Shown here: in pieces, positions 1 through 10,769 of the stretch
How the letters are laid out: the number at the start of each line of letters is the position of its first letter
Numbering within the stretch: the stretch's first letter is position 1
From: Mycobacteroides salmoniphilum
GTDB lineage: Bacteria; Actinomycetota; Actinomycetes; Mycobacteriales; Mycobacteriaceae
Assembly (NCBI RefSeq): GCF_004924335.1
Contig: NZ_CP024633.1
Location: forward strand, 3,100,001 to 3,164,000
Length of the DNA: 64,000 bases
Direction of reading: 5' to 3'
The notes under the pieces: model-generated
What the model saw: only the letters and a program-made list of their open reading frames with translations
Databases searched by the model: none
What the model was told of the DNA's origin: nothing
Made by a program: the position numbers and the translations under genes

Positions 1-93
1 ACCCGGGCCGAGTTGGACGTCGGCGCCGAGCACACGGCCCGCTGTGAGCCGGTTGATCACGCCGAACTCGCCGGTATCGCCCAGATTTGGCAC
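1..93 (-). CDS. thiL: Thiamine-monophosphate kinase, N-terminal fragment
   Basis: Only the first 31 codons lie inside the window; the gene continues past its left edge. The reading starts V-P-N-L-G-D-T-G-E-F-G-V-I and reaches L-G-P-G, resembling the ThiL N-terminus (GEFAVI followed by LLGPGDD). ThiL phosphorylates thiamine monophosphate to thiamine diphosphate in the cytoplasm. GTG at 93 is the only start: an in-frame stop lies at 105-103. The neighbouring order thiL, DUF3515, ddl matches M. tuberculosis Rv2977c-Rv2981c, supporting the call although the catalytic part is outside. Confidence 0.75.
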   Translation of the reverse strand, partial: MPNLGDTGEFGVINRLTAGRVLGADVQLGPG

Positions 94-98
94 TCGGT

Positions 99-104
99 TA
101 GTCT
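99..104 (+). promoter_or_regulatory. Leaderless -10 box of the DUF3515 gene
   Basis: TAGTCT followed by 6 nt and the GTG at 111. It lies just upstream of the thiL start, so the two divergent genes share about 17 bp. Confidence 0.55.
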
Positions 105-110
105 AGGCCC

Positions 111-653
111 GTGCAATCCGACGACGGCCCGCCACGCAAGCTCCTCATCGGTATCGCGGTTTTCGGCGCGGTCGCAGCCCTCGCCGTGCTCTTCGGCGTC
201 CTGAAGTTCGCACAGTTCCAGGACGACAAAAAGCCGATGGCCGTCACTAATATCCCTGCACCACAGGCCAATTCACCGCTCTGCATAGATATGACCAAGG
301 CATACCCGGTCAATATGGCGGGCGATTGGAAGCGAGCGCAGATCGTCGAGCCCACGCCGCCCGCCACGGCCGCGTGGCGCCGGGGCAAGGATTCGGTGGT
401 CGCTCGCTGCGGTGTCGACCGACCGGCCGAGTTCGCCGTCGGCACCTCGGTAGAGCAGATCAACTCAGTGCAGTGGTTCCGGGTCACGGACGCCGCGATC
501 GCGACCACCACCTGGTTCGCCGTGGACCGCGGTGTCTATATCGCGCTGACCATGCCCGATGGTTCAGGTTCGGAGCCATTGATCGAGATGTCCGACGCCA
601 TCACCAAGGCGTTGCCCGCCGTGAAACCCGACCCGGTGCCGCTACCCCGCTGA
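111..653 (+). CDS. DUF3515 membrane-anchored secreted protein (Rv2980-like)
   Basis: 180 aa. A short N-terminal cytoplasmic stretch is followed by one hydrophobic segment at about residues 10-32, then an extracytoplasmic domain with two cysteines (about residues 58 and 100) that could form a disulfide. This matches the DUF3515 family, whose role is unknown. There is no lipobox. The GTG start follows a TAnnnT box at leaderless spacing. The gene faces away from thiL and converges on ddl (32 bp between stops). Family assignment rests on architecture and the conserved position next to ddl. Confidence 0.75.
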   Translation: MQSDDGPPRKLLIGIAVFGAVAALAVLFGVLKFAQFQDDKKPMAVTNIPAPQANSPLCIDMTKAYPVNMAGDWKRAQIVEPTPPATAAWRRGKDSVVARCGVDRPAEFAVGTSVEQINSVQWFRVTDAAIATTTWFAVDRGVYIALTMPDGSGSEPLIEMSDAITKALPAVKPDPVPLPR

Positions 654-685
654 ACTACCTCGCTAGACGATCTTCGGGTGAGCGC

Positions 686-1795
<1,110 letters not shown>

Positions 1796-1799
1796 AGTG

Positions 1800-2912
1800 T
1801 CAGACCGTACCGGCTGCGAGCGCCGTCTCGATGTCGGCCAGCAGATCGTCGGTGTCCTCGATGCCCAGGGAGATCCGCGCGAACCCCTCTGGAACTGCGT
1901 CTCCCCAGCGGGCCCGGCGATCCACCGAGGTGTGCACACCGCCAAAACTCGTCGCGGCCGCCAACAACTCGCTGTCGTGCACCAGCGCGTGCACCGCCTC
2001 GGCATTGGCCAGTTCAATCGACACCAGTGAACCGAACCGGCTCATCTGGGCGGACGCCACGGGATAGGACGGATCACTCGCGAGCCCCGGGTACCGCACG
2101 GACGTCACCGCGGGGTGCTCGCGCAGCATCGTCGCCAGCGCGATCGCGTTGTGACATTGGCGCTCGAATCGCAAGCCGGCGGTGGCCAGGCTGCGGGCCC
2201 CCAGCCAGGCTTCGAACGGACCCAAGATCGCCCCGGCCCGCGACCGTTCTTGCGCAACGACTGACATGAGGTCCTCACGCGACCCCGCGACATATCCAGC
2301 GATCAGGTCGCTGTGGCCCGAGAGCGCCTTCGTCGCGCTGGCAACCACCAGGTCGGCGCCCAGTTCCAGAGGCAGCTGACCCATCGGGGTGGCCGTGGTG
2401 TTGTCCACCACCAGCACACCGCCGCGCGCGTGCGTCTCACGGGCCAGCAGAGCCAGGTCGACGACGTCGAGCCGCGGATTCGAGGGGGTCTCCGCCACCA
2501 CCACATCGGCCTGCGCAGCAGCGGCCATGATCTGGTCCGACCTGGCAGCGATCACGTTGATGCCGAGTGCTGCAAGGTTTTCCGTGGCGTAGCGCCGTGT
2601 CTGGTAGTACCCGTCCTCCGGGACCACCAGAGTCTGCCCGGGGCGGACCAATGCACGTAGCGTCGAGGTGATCGCGCCCATACCCGAGCCGAACACCAGC
2701 ACATTGTCGGCGCGCTCGAGTGCTGCCAAACCCGATTCCCATTGCCTCCAACTGGGATTGGACGCGCGCCCGTAGGTGTCCAGCGAGTCATCCTCGGGTG
2801 CCGGTAGATGATAGGCGGAGGCGAACACCGGCCCCGCCAGAAAGGGTTGCCCGGCAACCGGTTCAGCGGTGGCGGCCACAACGGCCCGGGTCGATATCCC
2901 TGGCTCTGGCAT
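1800..2912 (-). CDS. Cystathionine gamma-lyase-like PLP enzyme
   Basis: 370 aa, Cys/Met-metabolism PLP family (fold type I). The PLP lysine is K195 in [12 protein letters not shown]; the phosphate-binding YGR motif is near 47 and the stacking tyrosine near 102 (DGYYQTRR). Members cleave or form cystathionine; lyase versus synthase activity cannot be read from sequence alone. ATG 2912 is used because it lies 4 nt after the gpsA stop; the upstream open residues overlap gpsA. It lies between gpsA and ddl, a place where M. tuberculosis has no gene, so it is either an insertion or a loss in that lineage. Confidence 0.85.
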   Translation of the reverse strand: MPEPGISTRAVVAATAEPVAGQPFLAGPVFASAYHLPAPEDDSLDTYGRASNPSWRQWESGLAALERADNVLVFGSGMGAITSTLRALVRPGQTLVVPEDGYYQTRRYATENLAALGINVIAARSDQIMAAAAQADVVVAETPSNPRLDVVDLALLARETHARGGVLVVDNTTATPMGQLPLELGADLVVASATKALSGHSDLIAGYVAGSREDLMSVVAQERSRAGAILGPFEAWLGARSLATAGLRFERQCHNAIALATMLREHPAVTSVRYPGLASDPSYPVASAQMSRFGSLVSIELANAEAVHALVHDSELLAAATSFGGVHTSVDRRARWGDAVPEGFARISLGIEDTDDLLADIETALAAGTV

Positions 2913-2916
2913 GTGC

Positions 2917-3915
2917 TTACTCCGGTTTGGTACTGCGCCCCAACAACTGGGCGACGGCATCGGTGACGCTCAGTCCGCGATGACAGACGCCATGAACAGC
3001 CTCCGTGAGCGGCATCTCGACGTCATAGCTCGATGCCAGCGCCAGGATGGACTCACAGGAGGTGACTCCCTCCGCGACCCTACCGCCGGCGGCGTTACGC
3101 GCCTCCTGCAGCGTCTCACCGCTGCCCAACCGCATGCCGAAGGTCCGGTTTCGCGAATGCGTCGAGGTGCAGGTGGCCACCAGGTCACCCACCCCCGCCA
3201 AACCCGCAAGCGTGGTGTGGCTGGCGCCCAGGGCCAGCCCCAGCCGGGTGATCTCGGCCAGGCCGCGGGTGATGATGGTGGCGATCGTGTTCTCCCCCAA
3301 TCCGACTCCGGCGGCCATACCGCAACTCAGGGCGATCACGTTCTTACACGCTCCCCCCACCTCGCAGCCCACGACATCGGCGTTGGTGTAGGGGCGGAAG
3401 TAGCGCGTGGAGAACGCGCGCTGCAGGGCGACGGCCCTGGTCGAGTCGGTGCACCCGATGACGGTGGCGGCCGGCTGGCCCGCGGCGATCTCGCTGGCCA
3501 GATTCGGACCGGTGAGCACCGCGACCCGGCTGGGATCGGTGCCCAGCACCTGAGTAACGACCTGGCTCATCCGCATGAGCGTGCCCACTTCGATGCCCTT
3601 GGCCAGGCTCACCACCGAGGACCCGGGTTCGATGAGGTCGGCCCAGGGGGTCAGATTGCTGCGCAGAGACTGTGACGGCACCGCCAACAGCACCAGCTCG
3701 GCGCCCTGCAGGGCCTCTTCGGCCACCCCGGTGGCAACTATCGAGGCGGGCAGATCCACATCACTGAGGTACACCGAGTTCCGATGCGTCGCATTGATCT
3801 CATCGGCCAATTCGGATCGGCGTGCCCACAACCGGACATCGTGGCCTGCATCCGCAAGCACCTTGCCCAACGCGGTCCCCCAGGAACCAGCACCCATCAC
3901 CGCAGCCGTGGCCAT
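2917..3915 (-). CDS. gpsA: Glycerol-3-phosphate dehydrogenase [NAD(P)+]
   Basis: 332 aa. Reduces dihydroxyacetone phosphate to sn-glycerol-3-phosphate for phospholipid synthesis; cytoplasmic. Rossmann motif [20 protein letters not shown] at the N-terminus, the catalytic-lysine region [10 protein letters not shown] near 190, and the [12 protein letters not shown] signature near 250 are all present. The start at 3915 is supported by a leaderless -10 box. The longer open frame upstream overlaps fbiD on the other strand and is spurious. First gene of the run leading to the PLP lyase and ddl. Confidence 0.95.
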   Translation of the reverse strand: MATAAVMGAGSWGTALGKVLADAGHDVRLWARRSELADEINATHRNSVYLSDVDLPASIVATGVAEEALQGAELVLLAVPSQSLRSNLTPWADLIEPGSSVVSLAKGIEVGTLMRMSQVVTQVLGTDPSRVAVLTGPNLASEIAAGQPAATVIGCTDSTRAVALQRAFSTRYFRPYTNADVVGCEVGGACKNVIALSCGMAAGVGLGENTIATIITRGLAEITRLGLALGASHTTLAGLAGVGDLVATCTSTHSRNRTFGMRLGSGETLQEARNAAGGRVAEGVTSCESILALASSYDVEMPLTEAVHGVCHRGLSVTDAVAQLLGRSTKPE

Positions 3916-3922
3916 GGCAGAC

Positions 3923-3928
3923 ACCCTA
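3923..3928 (-). promoter_or_regulatory. Leaderless -10 box of gpsA
   Basis: TAGGGT on the minus strand, 7 nt before the ATG at 3915. It fixes the gpsA start against a much longer open frame. Confidence 0.55.
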
Positions 3929-3943
3929 GCCGGGGCTGGCACC

Positions 3944-4567
3944 ATGGAGAATGTGGGCAGACAGGCTGACGCGGACTTCGGCGTGATCATCGCGGTCAAA
4001 AACTTGGCGACCGCCAAGAGCCGCTTGGCGCCCTCACTCTCCGCACCCGAGCGGGAACGGCTGGTACTGGGCATGCTGACGCACGCCATCTCCGTGGCCT
4101 TCACCGCTGCCCGAACCGTCGCGGTGATCAGTCCCGATCCGGCGGCCAAGGCGGCGGCGGGACAGCTCGGGGCGCGGTTCATCTTCGATGACACCCCCGC
4201 AGGCCACCCCGATCCACTGAACAACGCATTACGCAGCGCCGCCACGCAGCTGCGCGCATCGTCACCGAATCTTGTTGTGTTGCAGGCCGACCTTCCCGCG
4301 GTGACGGCCGAGGAATTCGCGGCCGCGATGCACGCTGCGCGAAATCATTCACGCAGTTTCGTCGCGGATCGGCACGGCACCGGCACCGCGGCACTATTCA
4401 GCACCGACGGCGATTTGGACCCCTTGTTCGGAATCGATTCGGCACGGCGACACCAGGATTCAGGAGCTGTGGAGCTCACCGGGGATTGGCCCGGATTGCG
4501 CTGCGACGTGGATACCCTCGAAGATCTGGCCGCGGCCCGCGAGCTGGGGGCCGCACTACCGCTCTGA
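3944..4567 (+). CDS. fbiD: Phosphoenolpyruvate guanylyltransferase of F420 biosynthesis
   Basis: 207 aa, CofC/FbiD nucleotidyltransferase (Rv2983-like). In mycobacteria it activates phosphoenolpyruvate with GTP for coenzyme F420. Visible: [19 protein letters not shown] near the N-terminus (substrate-binding Lys/Arg), [11 protein letters not shown] mid-protein, the [14 protein letters not shown] loop, and the C-terminal [21 protein letters not shown] typical of the family. ATG 3944 gives a 12-residue lead into the fold; ATG 3914 would overlap the gpsA start and is less likely. The nearby F420-type flavin protein at 11.5 kb could be a consumer of the cofactor (inference). Confidence 0.9.
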   Translation: MENVGRQADADFGVIIAVKNLATAKSRLAPSLSAPERERLVLGMLTHAISVAFTAARTVAVISPDPAAKAAAGQLGARFIFDDTPAGHPDPLNNALRSAATQLRASSPNLVVLQADLPAVTAEEFAAAMHAARNHSRSFVADRHGTGTAALFSTDGDLDPLFGIDSARRHQDSGAVELTGDWPGLRCDVDTLEDLAAARELGAALPL

Positions 4568-4583
4568 GCCTGTCCGATAACTC

Positions 4584-4589
4584 TATGAT
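4584..4589 (+). promoter_or_regulatory. Leaderless -10 box of ppk
   Basis: TATGAT followed by 7 nt and GTG at 4597. The alternative ATG at 4585 lies inside this box. Confidence 0.6.
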
Positions 4590-4596
4590 CACAAGG

Positions 4597-6720
4597 GTGA
4601 CCACACCCAGCGTTCCCCCGGCCGCAACCACGATCGCGTCGGCTGAGGAGCTGCCCGAAGACCGGTACCTCAACCGGGAGCTCTCGTGGCTGGATTTCAA
4701 CACGCGCGTGCTGGCTCTGGCCGCCGATGAATCCCTGCCCATCCTGGAGCGCGCCAAGTTCCTGGCGATCTTCGCGTCCAACCTGGACGAGTTCTACATG
4801 GTCCGCGTCGCCGGTCTGAAACGCCGCGACGAGACGGGATTGTCGGTGCGTTCGGCCGACGGCCTGTCGCCACGCGAGCAGTTGAAACTAATTGGTGAGC
4901 GCACACAGGAGATCTCGATCCAGCACGCCCGGGTGTTCAGCGACTCGGTACGGCCCGAGCTCGCCAAGAACGGCATCTTCGTCGTCACCTGGGCCGACCT
5001 ATCGGAGAACGAGCGGAGTTATCTCTCCTCCTATTTCACCGACCAGGTCTTCCCGGTACTGACCCCGCTGGCCGTCGACCCGGCACATCCTTTCCCCTAT
5101 ATATCCGGCTTGAGCCTGAACTTGGCGATCACCATCCAGGTTCCCGAGACGGGCGGCCAGCACTTCGCCCGAATCAAGGTGCCTGACAACGTGGATCGAT
5201 TCGTGCGGCTGCGGAGCCCCGACGGCGCCGAATCCGCTCAGGTGGCCCACACCTCACGCTTCCTGCCCATGGAAGAACTCATCGCCGCACACCTGTCGGC
5301 GCTGTTCCCGGGCCTGGAAGTCGTCGAGCATCATGCGTTCCGCATCACTCGGAACGCGGATTTCGAGGTCGAGGAAGACCGGGACGAGGATCTTCTGCAG
5401 GCACTCGAAAGGGAATTGGCCCGACGGCGCTTCGGTTCTCCGGTGCGGCTCGAGGTCGCCGACGATATGACCGAGCACATGCTCGAACTGCTGTTGCGCG
5501 AGCTGGACGTCCATCCCGGTGATGTGGTGCAGGTGCCAGGGCTGCTCGATCTGTCCTGCTTGTGGCAGGTCTATGGCGTGGATCGCCCCGCTCTCAAGGA
5601 CCCGACGTTCGTACCGGCAACACATCCCGCGTTCGGGCAGGGCGAGACGCCGAAGAGCATCTTTTCCACCTTGCGGGATGGTGACGTGCTCGTGCACCAC
5701 CCCTACGACTCGTTTTCCACCAGCGTGCAACGGTTTATCGAGCAGGCCGCCGCCGACCCGCAGGTGCTGGCCATCAAGCAGACTCTGTACCGCACCTCCG
5801 GCGACTCCCCCATCGTCAATTCGCTCATCGACGCCGCAGAGGCCGGCAAGCAGGTAGTGGCGCTGGTCGAGATCAAGGCGCGCTTCGATGAGCAGGCCAA
5901 CATCAAGTGGGCCCGCGCATTAGAAGATGCGGGTGTGCACGTGGTCTACGGCCTGATCGGCCTGAAGACCCATTGCAAGACGGCGCTGGTGGTGCGCCGT
6001 GAGGGCTCCGCCATCCGCCGGTACTGCCATATCGGCACGGGAAACTACAACCCGAAGACCGCCCGGGTCTACGAGGATGTCGGCTTGCTGACCAGCGCGC
6101 CCGAGATCGGTGCGGATCTCACCGACCTGTTCAACTCCCTCACCGGATATTCGCGGAAGGTCTCTTATCGCAACCTGTTAGTAGCGCCGCACGGAATTCG
6201 CGCCGGGATCATCGACCGCATAGACCGTGAGATCTCGGCGCATCGGGCAGGACAAGACGCCCGCATCCGGCTGAAGATGAACGCGTTGGTCGATGAGCAG
6301 GTCATCGACGCGCTGTACCGAGCCTCCCAGGCCGGAGTCCCCGTCGAGGTGGTCGTTCGTGGGATCTGCGCGCTGCGGCCCGGAGTTCCCGAGTACTCCG
6401 GCACCGTCACGGTGCGATCCATTCTCGGCCGGTTCCTTGAACATTCGCGCATCATTCACTTCAACGCCATCGATGAATTCTGGATCGGCAGCGCGGACAT
6501 GATGCATCGTAATCTGGACAGACGGGTCGAGGTCCTTGCACGCGTCACCGATCCGAAGCTCACCGCACAGCTCGACGACATGTTCACCTCCGCGTTGGAC
6601 TCCCGGACGCGCTGCTGGGAACTACAGTCCGACGGCCAGTGGTTGGCTTCGCCCGCGGACGGCGAGGAGGTGCGCGACCATCAGGTCGAAATGATGAAAC
6701 GGCACCGCTCGCATACGTGA
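4597..6720 (+). CDS. ppk: Polyphosphate kinase 1
   Basis: 707 aa from GTG 4597 (711 aa if ATG 4585 is used). Polymerises the ATP gamma-phosphate into inorganic polyphosphate, a stress and stringent-response reserve. N-terminal domain begins [17 protein letters not shown] and [19 protein letters not shown]; catalytic core includes [29 protein letters not shown], the autophosphorylated-histidine region [16 protein letters not shown], and the second histidine motif FHE-like stretch [14 protein letters not shown]. The start choice rests on the promoter: ATG 4585 is part of the -10 hexamer and probably is not transcribed. The gene precedes mutT1 by 49 bp on the same strand. Confidence 0.93.
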   Translation: MTTPSVPPAATTIASAEELPEDRYLNRELSWLDFNTRVLALAADESLPILERAKFLAIFASNLDEFYMVRVAGLKRRDETGLSVRSADGLSPREQLKLIGERTQEISIQHARVFSDSVRPELAKNGIFVVTWADLSENERSYLSSYFTDQVFPVLTPLAVDPAHPFPYISGLSLNLAITIQVPETGGQHFARIKVPDNVDRFVRLRSPDGAESAQVAHTSRFLPMEELIAAHLSALFPGLEVVEHHAFRITRNADFEVEEDRDEDLLQALERELARRRFGSPVRLEVADDMTEHMLELLLRELDVHPGDVVQVPGLLDLSCLWQVYGVDRPALKDPTFVPATHPAFGQGETPKSIFSTLRDGDVLVHHPYDSFSTSVQRFIEQAAADPQVLAIKQTLYRTSGDSPIVNSLIDAAEAGKQVVALVEIKARFDEQANIKWARALEDAGVHVVYGLIGLKTHCKTALVVRREGSAIRRYCHIGTGNYNPKTARVYEDVGLLTSAPEIGADLTDLFNSLTGYSRKVSYRNLLVAPHGIRAGIIDRIDREISAHRAGQDARIRLKMNALVDEQVIDALYRASQAGVPVEVVVRGICALRPGVPEYSGTVTVRSILGRFLEHSRIIHFNAIDEFWIGSADMMHRNLDRRVEVLARVTDPKLTAQLDDMFTSALDSRTRCWELQSDGQWLASPADGEEVRDHQVEMMKRHRSHT

Positions 6721-6769
6721 GCTAGCCCAGGTTCTTCCGGCTGAACAACTCTCCCCCGAAGGAGCTTTC

Positions 6770-7690
6770 GTGCCCGATCCGACCACCCGGACCGGTGCGG
6801 CGGTCCTTGCCGCCGGAGCCGCGCTCTGGCGGTACCAGGACGACACCGCCGGCGCCATTGAAGTAGCACTGGTGCATCGGCCACGGTACGACGATTGGTC
6901 ACTACCCAAGGGGAAACTGGACCCTGGCGAGACGGCGGCGATCGCCGCGGTCCGTGAAATCGCCGAAGAGACCGGATTCACCGCGCGGCTCGGCAGACGA
7001 TTGCCATCGGTGAGTTATCCCGTGGCACAGGGAACCAAACGCGTCAGATACTGGGCGGCACAAGCTTTGGATGGCAAGTTCGAGGCCAACCATGAAGTCG
7101 ATGAGATTCAATGGCTCCCGATAACGCGGGCGATCAAGACGGTCAGCTACGACATTGACCGGAAAGTACTGCGGAACTTCGCAAAGCATGAAATTGACAC
7201 TCGAACATTGATCATTGTGCGCCACGGAAAAGCGGGGCGAAAGGAACGCTATTCCGGGGATGACACCCTCCGGCCACTGGACAAGAAAGGTCGCGCCCAG
7301 GCCGAGGCGCTCACCAGTCAATTACTCGCATTCGGCGCCAGCGCCATTCACGCTGCTGATCGATTGCGCTGTCGTCAGACTGTGGAACCGCTTGCCGAGG
7401 AACTGAACACGGTGATCTACAGCGAGCCCGCACTCAGTGAAGAGGCCTACTGGGCCGACCGAAAGCGCGCACATCGCAGAATTCTCGAAATCGCGGGATC
7501 CGACGGTGTCCAGGTGGTATGCACGCAGGGACGGGTCATCCCGGATCTCATCGATTGGTGGGCCGCTCGCGACGGTATCCGCCCCGATAAGTCACGTAAC
7601 CGCAAGGGCAGCATGTGGGTGCTGTCGATGCACGGCCAGAAGCTGCTGGCCGCAGATCATCTGGACAGCCCGCTGCCCGCCGGGAGCTGA
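6770..7690 (+). CDS. mutT1: Two-domain Nudix hydrolase / histidine phosphatase MutT1
   Basis: 306 aa. N-terminal Nudix domain (about 8-135) with the signature GKLDPGETAAIAAVREIAEETGF read as GX5EX7REUXEEXGU; C-terminal histidine phosphatase-like domain (about 145-300) starting LIIVRHGKAGRK with the RHG catalytic histidine. The M. tuberculosis enzyme hydrolyses 8-oxo-dGTP and diadenosine polyphosphates, cleansing oxidised nucleotides. GTG 6770 follows a strong AAGGAG box 5-6 nt upstream, unlike many neighbours, so this mRNA has a leader. It converges with hupB across a hairpin. Confidence 0.93.
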   Translation: MPDPTTRTGAAVLAAGAALWRYQDDTAGAIEVALVHRPRYDDWSLPKGKLDPGETAAIAAVREIAEETGFTARLGRRLPSVSYPVAQGTKRVRYWAAQALDGKFEANHEVDEIQWLPITRAIKTVSYDIDRKVLRNFAKHEIDTRTLIIVRHGKAGRKERYSGDDTLRPLDKKGRAQAEALTSQLLAFGASAIHAADRLRCRQTVEPLAEELNTVIYSEPALSEEAYWADRKRAHRRILEIAGSDGVQVVCTQGRVIPDLIDWWAARDGIRPDKSRNRKGSMWVLSMHGQKLLAADHLDSPLPAGS

Positions 7691-7703
7691 CGCGCGCGCT
7701 ACT

Positions 7704-7805
7704 CCCTGATGTGCAACAGCTGACTGCCGCACTGCTCCCTGAAATGCTTATGGGGACTCCCCCCTGATGTGCAACAGCTGACCGCCGCACTACCCCCTGA
7801 AATGC
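7704..7805. repeat. Two 44-bp direct repeats with a 58-bp period
   Basis: Copies at 7704-7747 and 7762-7805 differ at only a few positions. Each copy contains the sub-motif CCCTGAwrTGC twice, giving four occurrences at 7704, 7738, 7762 and 7796. They fill the gap between mutT1 and the shared terminator. No reading frame or known element is recognised. Confidence 0.8.
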
Positions 7806-7808
7806 AAC

Positions 7809-7838
7809 ATCGGGTCCCACCCTGAGGTGGGACCCGAT
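7809..7838. terminator. Bidirectional hairpin between mutT1 and hupB
   Basis: Perfect 13-bp stem ATCGGGTCCCACC / GGTGGGACCCGAT with a 4-nt CTGA loop. It lies 11 bp past the hupB stop and downstream of mutT1, so it can serve both convergent genes. No long T-run follows on either side, as is common in mycobacteria. Confidence 0.75.
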
Positions 7839-7849
7839 GTCAGCTGAAA

Positions 7850-8482
7850 CTACTTGCGGCCCTTCTTGGCGGGAGCCTTCTTGGCCGGAGCCTTCTTGGC
7901 GGGAGCCTTGGTCGCGGCCTTCTTGGCGGGAGCCTTGGTCACGGCCTTCTTCACGGGAGCGGCCTTCTTGACCACTGCCTTCTTCACGGGAGCCTTCTTG
8001 GCGGGAGCGGCCTTCTTGACCACTGCCTTCTTGACCGGCGCCTTCTTGGCGGGAGCGGCAACCTTCTTGACCACTGCCTTCTTGACCGGAGCGGCCTTCT
8101 TGGCAGGAGCCTTCTTGGCCGGGGCGGCCTTCTTGGCGGCGGCACGCTTGGCCGGGGCGGCGGTGGAGCCACGCTTCACAGCGGGACCGTCAGCCGGAAG
8201 CTTCTGCGAGCCAGAGACAACCGCCTTGAACTGTGCACCGGGACGGAACGTCGGGACCGACGTCGGCTTCACCTTGACAGTCTCACCGGTGCGCGGGTTA
8301 CGGGCGACGCGCGCGGCACGGCGACGCTGCTCGAAAACACCAAATCCGGTGATGGTCACGCTCTCACCCTTGTGCACGGTGCGAACGATGGTGTCGACGA
8401 CGTGCTCCACCGCGGCGGTGGCTTGCCGGCGATCCGAGCCCAATTTCTGTGTCAGAACGTCGATGAGCTCTGCTTTGTTCAT
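7850..8482 (-). CDS. hupB: Nucleoid-associated HU-family protein with basic tail
   Basis: 210 aa. Residues 1-90 form the HU fold: [46 protein letters not shown] (DNA-binding arm) and [14 protein letters not shown]. Residues about 105-210 are a Lys/Ala/Pro-rich histone-H1-like tail built of PAKK and VKKA repeats, a mycobacterial hallmark. It compacts DNA and also binds iron-related promoters in M. tuberculosis. ATG 8482 has GGAGGG 6 nt upstream; the longer open frame upstream is leader sequence. The repetitive tail codons create a long shadow frame on the other strand. It is preceded by a 172-bp intergenic region with its own promoter. Confidence 0.96.
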   Translation of the reverse strand: MNKAELIDVLTQKLGSDRRQATAAVEHVVDTIVRTVHKGESVTITGFGVFEQRRRAARVARNPRTGETVKVKPTSVPTFRPGAQFKAVVSGSQKLPADGPAVKRGSTAAPAKRAAAKKAAPAKKAPAKKAAPVKKAVVKKVAAPAKKAPVKKAVVKKAAPAKKAPVKKAVVKKAAPVKKAVTKAPAKKAATKAPAKKAPAKKAPAKKGRK

Positions 8483-8528
8483 GTAAAACCCTCCGAAGCC
8501 AGTGGTCCACTTTGAACCGACTTCGAAC

Positions 8529-8558
8529 ACGGTAAACCCAACTGCACCTGATTTCCAA
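8529..8558 (-). promoter_or_regulatory. Candidate hupB promoter
   Basis: On the minus strand TTGGAA (8558-8553), an 18-nt spacer, then TACCGT (8534-8529). A start near 8522 would give a leader of about 40 nt that contains the GGAGGG ribosome site. Confidence 0.4.
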
Positions 8559-8625
8559 GTGCCACGCGTAATTTCGGCAAAATTCTCTGAGCTTTTTGTC
8601 GGGCCATATGCCGACCAAAAGCAAT

Positions 8626-8644
8626 GCCCTTGCCCCCCAAGGGC
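8626..8644 (-). terminator. Terminator hairpin after leuCD
   Basis: Stem GCCCTTG / CAAGGGC with a 5-nt loop, 11 bp after the leuD stop, followed on the minus strand by ATTGCTTTT. It separates leuCD from hupB. Confidence 0.6.
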
Positions 8645-8654
8645 GCCCAATCAG

Positions 8655-9254
8655 CTACTCAGAAGGCTCCAAAGTACGGGGTTTGAACTTCGGCCGTGTC
8701 TCCTCAAAAGCCGCAATTTCATCGACTTTTCGCAGCGTAAGGCCTATATCGTCCAATCCTTCGAGCAGCCGCCACCGGGTGTAGTCGTCAATCTCAAACG
8801 GCACCACCACCGTTCCGGCGGTCACTGTCCGATCCTCAAGATTCACAGTGAGTTCCAAACCTGGATTCTGCTCGATCAATTTCCACAGCAGCTCGATGTT
8901 GGACTGATCAACCAGTCCCGCAACCAGACCGGCCTTACCGGCGTTGCCCCGGAAGATGTCTCCGAAACGGGACGACAGTACTACTCGAAATCCGTAGTCC
9001 ATCAACGCCCACACCGCGTGCTCGCGGGATGATCCGGTGCCGAAATCGGGCCCGGTGACAAGCACACTGCCCCGATTGAACGGTTCCAGATTGAGGATGA
9101 ACGAGGGATCATTACGCCAGGCGGCGAAGAGCCCGTCCTCGAAACCCGTTCGGGTGACACGCTTGAGGTACACCGCCGGGATGATCTGATCGGTATCGAC
9201 GTTGGAACGACGCAGCGGCACACCAATTCCGGTGTGAGTGTCGAATGCCTCCAC
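8655..9254 (-). CDS. leuD: 3-isopropylmalate dehydratase small subunit
   Basis: 199 aa. Partner of LeuC in isomerising 2-isopropylmalate to 3-isopropylmalate in leucine synthesis. The swivelling-domain motifs are visible: [15 protein letters not shown] near 20, [34 protein letters not shown] near 75-110 and the NAGKAGLV stretch. Length is normal for the family. It begins 20 bp after the leuC stop and is cotranscribed with it. Confidence 0.96.
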   Translation of the reverse strand: MEAFDTHTGIGVPLRRSNVDTDQIIPAVYLKRVTRTGFEDGLFAAWRNDPSFILNLEPFNRGSVLVTGPDFGTGSSREHAVWALMDYGFRVVLSSRFGDIFRGNAGKAGLVAGLVDQSNIELLWKLIEQNPGLELTVNLEDRTVTAGTVVVPFEIDDYTRWRLLEGLDDIGLTLRKVDEIAAFEETRPKFKPRTLEPSE

Positions 9255-9274
9255 TATTTCCTCTCCCTGCTGCT

Positions 9275-10735
9275 CTAGAGCGCGGATTTTGCCAAATCAG
9301 CTGGCGATGAGAGCTTTCCCCGCACCGCGGTGGCCGCGGCGACGGCCGGTGACACCAAGTGAGTACGGCCGCCCTTGCCCTGGCGTCCCTCGAAGTTTCG
9401 GTTCGACGTCGAGGCGCACCGCTGCCCCGGAGACAGCTGATCGGGATTCATGCCCAGACACATCGAGCAGCCCGCCTGACGCCATTGAGCGCCCGCGGCG
9501 GTGAATATCTCGCCCAGCCCCTCGGATTCGGCCTGCGCACGCACCCGCATCGAGCCGGGAACGATGAGCATGGTGACCCCCTGCGCCACCTTGCGCTCTC
9601 GCAGCACTTCGGCAACCGCCCGCAGATCCTCGATCCGCCCGTTGGTGCAGGACCCGACGAACACGGTGTCCACCGGGATCTCACGCATCGGGGTACCCGG
9701 CGTGAGATCCATATAGGTCAGCGCCTTCTCGGCCGCCAGCCGCTCTTCCTCGTCGGCCATCAGCTCCGGATCGGGAACGTGGGCGCTCAAGGGCACCCCC
9801 TGGCCCGGATTGGTGCCCCAGGTGACAAAAGGCGCCAAAGTACTGGCATCGATGTGCACTTCGGCGTCGAACTGAGCGCCGTCGTCGGTGCGCAGCGAGT
9901 CCCATTCGGCCACAGCGGCATCCCACAGCTCACCGGTGGGAGCGTGCGACCGGCCCTTCAGGTAGGCATATGTCGTCTCGTCGGGAGCGACCATTCCCGC
10001 CCGCGCGCCCGCCTCAATAGACATATTGCACATAGTCATTCGGGCCTCCATCGACATCTCCTCGACGGCCTGCCCCCGGTACTCGAGGACGTACCCCTGA
10101 CCGCCACCGGTGCCAATCTTGGCGATCACCGCCAAAATGACATCCTTGCTGGTAACGCCGGTCGGGAGGGGGCCATCGATGTTGATGGACATGGTCCGAA
10201 AGGGCCTCAGCGGCAAGGTCTGCGTGGCCATCACGTGCTCGACCTCGGAAGTCCCGATGCCCATGGCCAGCGCTCCGAATGCTCCGTGCGTGGAAGTGTG
10301 ACTGTCACCGCACACGACCGTGGTGCCCGGCTGGGTCAAACCCAGCTGCGGACCGACCACGTGCACGATGCCCTGTTCGACGTCGCCCATCGGGTGTAGG
10401 CGGATGCCGAATTCTTCGCAGTTGCGTCGCAGCGTCTCTACCTGAGTACGTGACACCGGATCGGCGATCGGCTTGTCGATATCAATCGTCGGGACATTGT
10501 GGTCCTCGGTCGCGATCGTCAGATCCGGCCGACGCACCGGGCGCCCTGCGAGCCGCAGACCATCGAAGGCCTGAGGGCTGGTCACCTCATGGACCAAATG
10601 GAGGTCGATATAGATGAGGTCGGGCTCACGCGCCTCACCCTCACCGGTTCCGCGTACCACTACGTGGGAGTCCCAGACCTTCTCTGCCAGGGTCCGGGGC
10701 TGTTGGACACTAGTCATCATTGGCTCCGTGCTCAT
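9275..10735 (-). CDS. leuC: 3-isopropylmalate dehydratase large subunit
   Basis: 486 aa, aconitase-fold subunit carrying the [4Fe-4S] cluster; the ligands C363 ([12 protein letters not shown]), C423 and C426 ([14 protein letters not shown]) are all present. [17 protein letters not shown] near 141-156 is the family signature. The N-terminus up to [13 protein letters not shown] is variable; ATG 10735 is preferred because a GATAAT box lies 8 nt upstream, but ATG 10720 and 10717 are in frame. Transcribed away from the IclR regulator through a 34-bp gap that holds a shared operator. Confidence 0.95.
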   Translation of the reverse strand: MSTEPMMTSVQQPRTLAEKVWDSHVVVRGTGEGEAREPDLIYIDLHLVHEVTSPQAFDGLRLAGRPVRRPDLTIATEDHNVPTIDIDKPIADPVSRTQVETLRRNCEEFGIRLHPMGDVEQGIVHVVGPQLGLTQPGTTVVCGDSHTSTHGAFGALAMGIGTSEVEHVMATQTLPLRPFRTMSINIDGPLPTGVTSKDVILAVIAKIGTGGGQGYVLEYRGQAVEEMSMEARMTMCNMSIEAGARAGMVAPDETTYAYLKGRSHAPTGELWDAAVAEWDSLRTDDGAQFDAEVHIDASTLAPFVTWGTNPGQGVPLSAHVPDPELMADEEERLAAEKALTYMDLTPGTPMREIPVDTVFVGSCTNGRIEDLRAVAEVLRERKVAQGVTMLIVPGSMRVRAQAESEGLGEIFTAAGAQWRQAGCSMCLGMNPDQLSPGQRCASTSNRNFEGRQGKGGRTHLVSPAVAAATAVRGKLSSPADLAKSAL

Positions 10736-10743
10736 TGCGTCTC

Positions 10744-10749
10744 ATTATC
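10744..10749 (-). promoter_or_regulatory. -10 box of leuCD
   Basis: GATAAT on the minus strand, 8 nt before the leuC ATG, giving a leaderless or nearly leaderless transcript. The operator palindrome begins 1 bp upstream. Confidence 0.5.
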
Positions 10750-10750
10750 T

Positions 10751-10769
10751 GGAACGCTAGTATCGTTCC
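10751..10769. promoter_or_regulatory. Inverted repeat, probable IclR/LtbR operator
   Basis: GGAACGCTAGTATCGTTCC: perfect 6-bp arms around a 7-bp centre. It contains the -10 box of the regulator gene and touches the upstream edge of the leuC -10, so a bound dimer would block both. The homologous divergent arrangement is regulated by LtbR in Corynebacterium and NdgR in Streptomyces. Confidence 0.65.
10758..10763 (+). promoter_or_regulatory. Leaderless -10 box of the IclR regulator gene
   Basis: TAGTAT, 6 nt before GTG 10770; it forms the centre of the palindrome. Confidence 0.6.

Noticed and set aside
7704..7805. CRISPR array
   Set aside because: Only two unequal copies with 14-bp gaps, no cas genes, and the copies are imperfect; a simple tandem duplication fits better.
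7854..8486. 210-codon frame rich in LAGAF repeats on the plus strand
   Set aside because: It is the mirror of the repetitive hupB tail and would be a false membrane protein.
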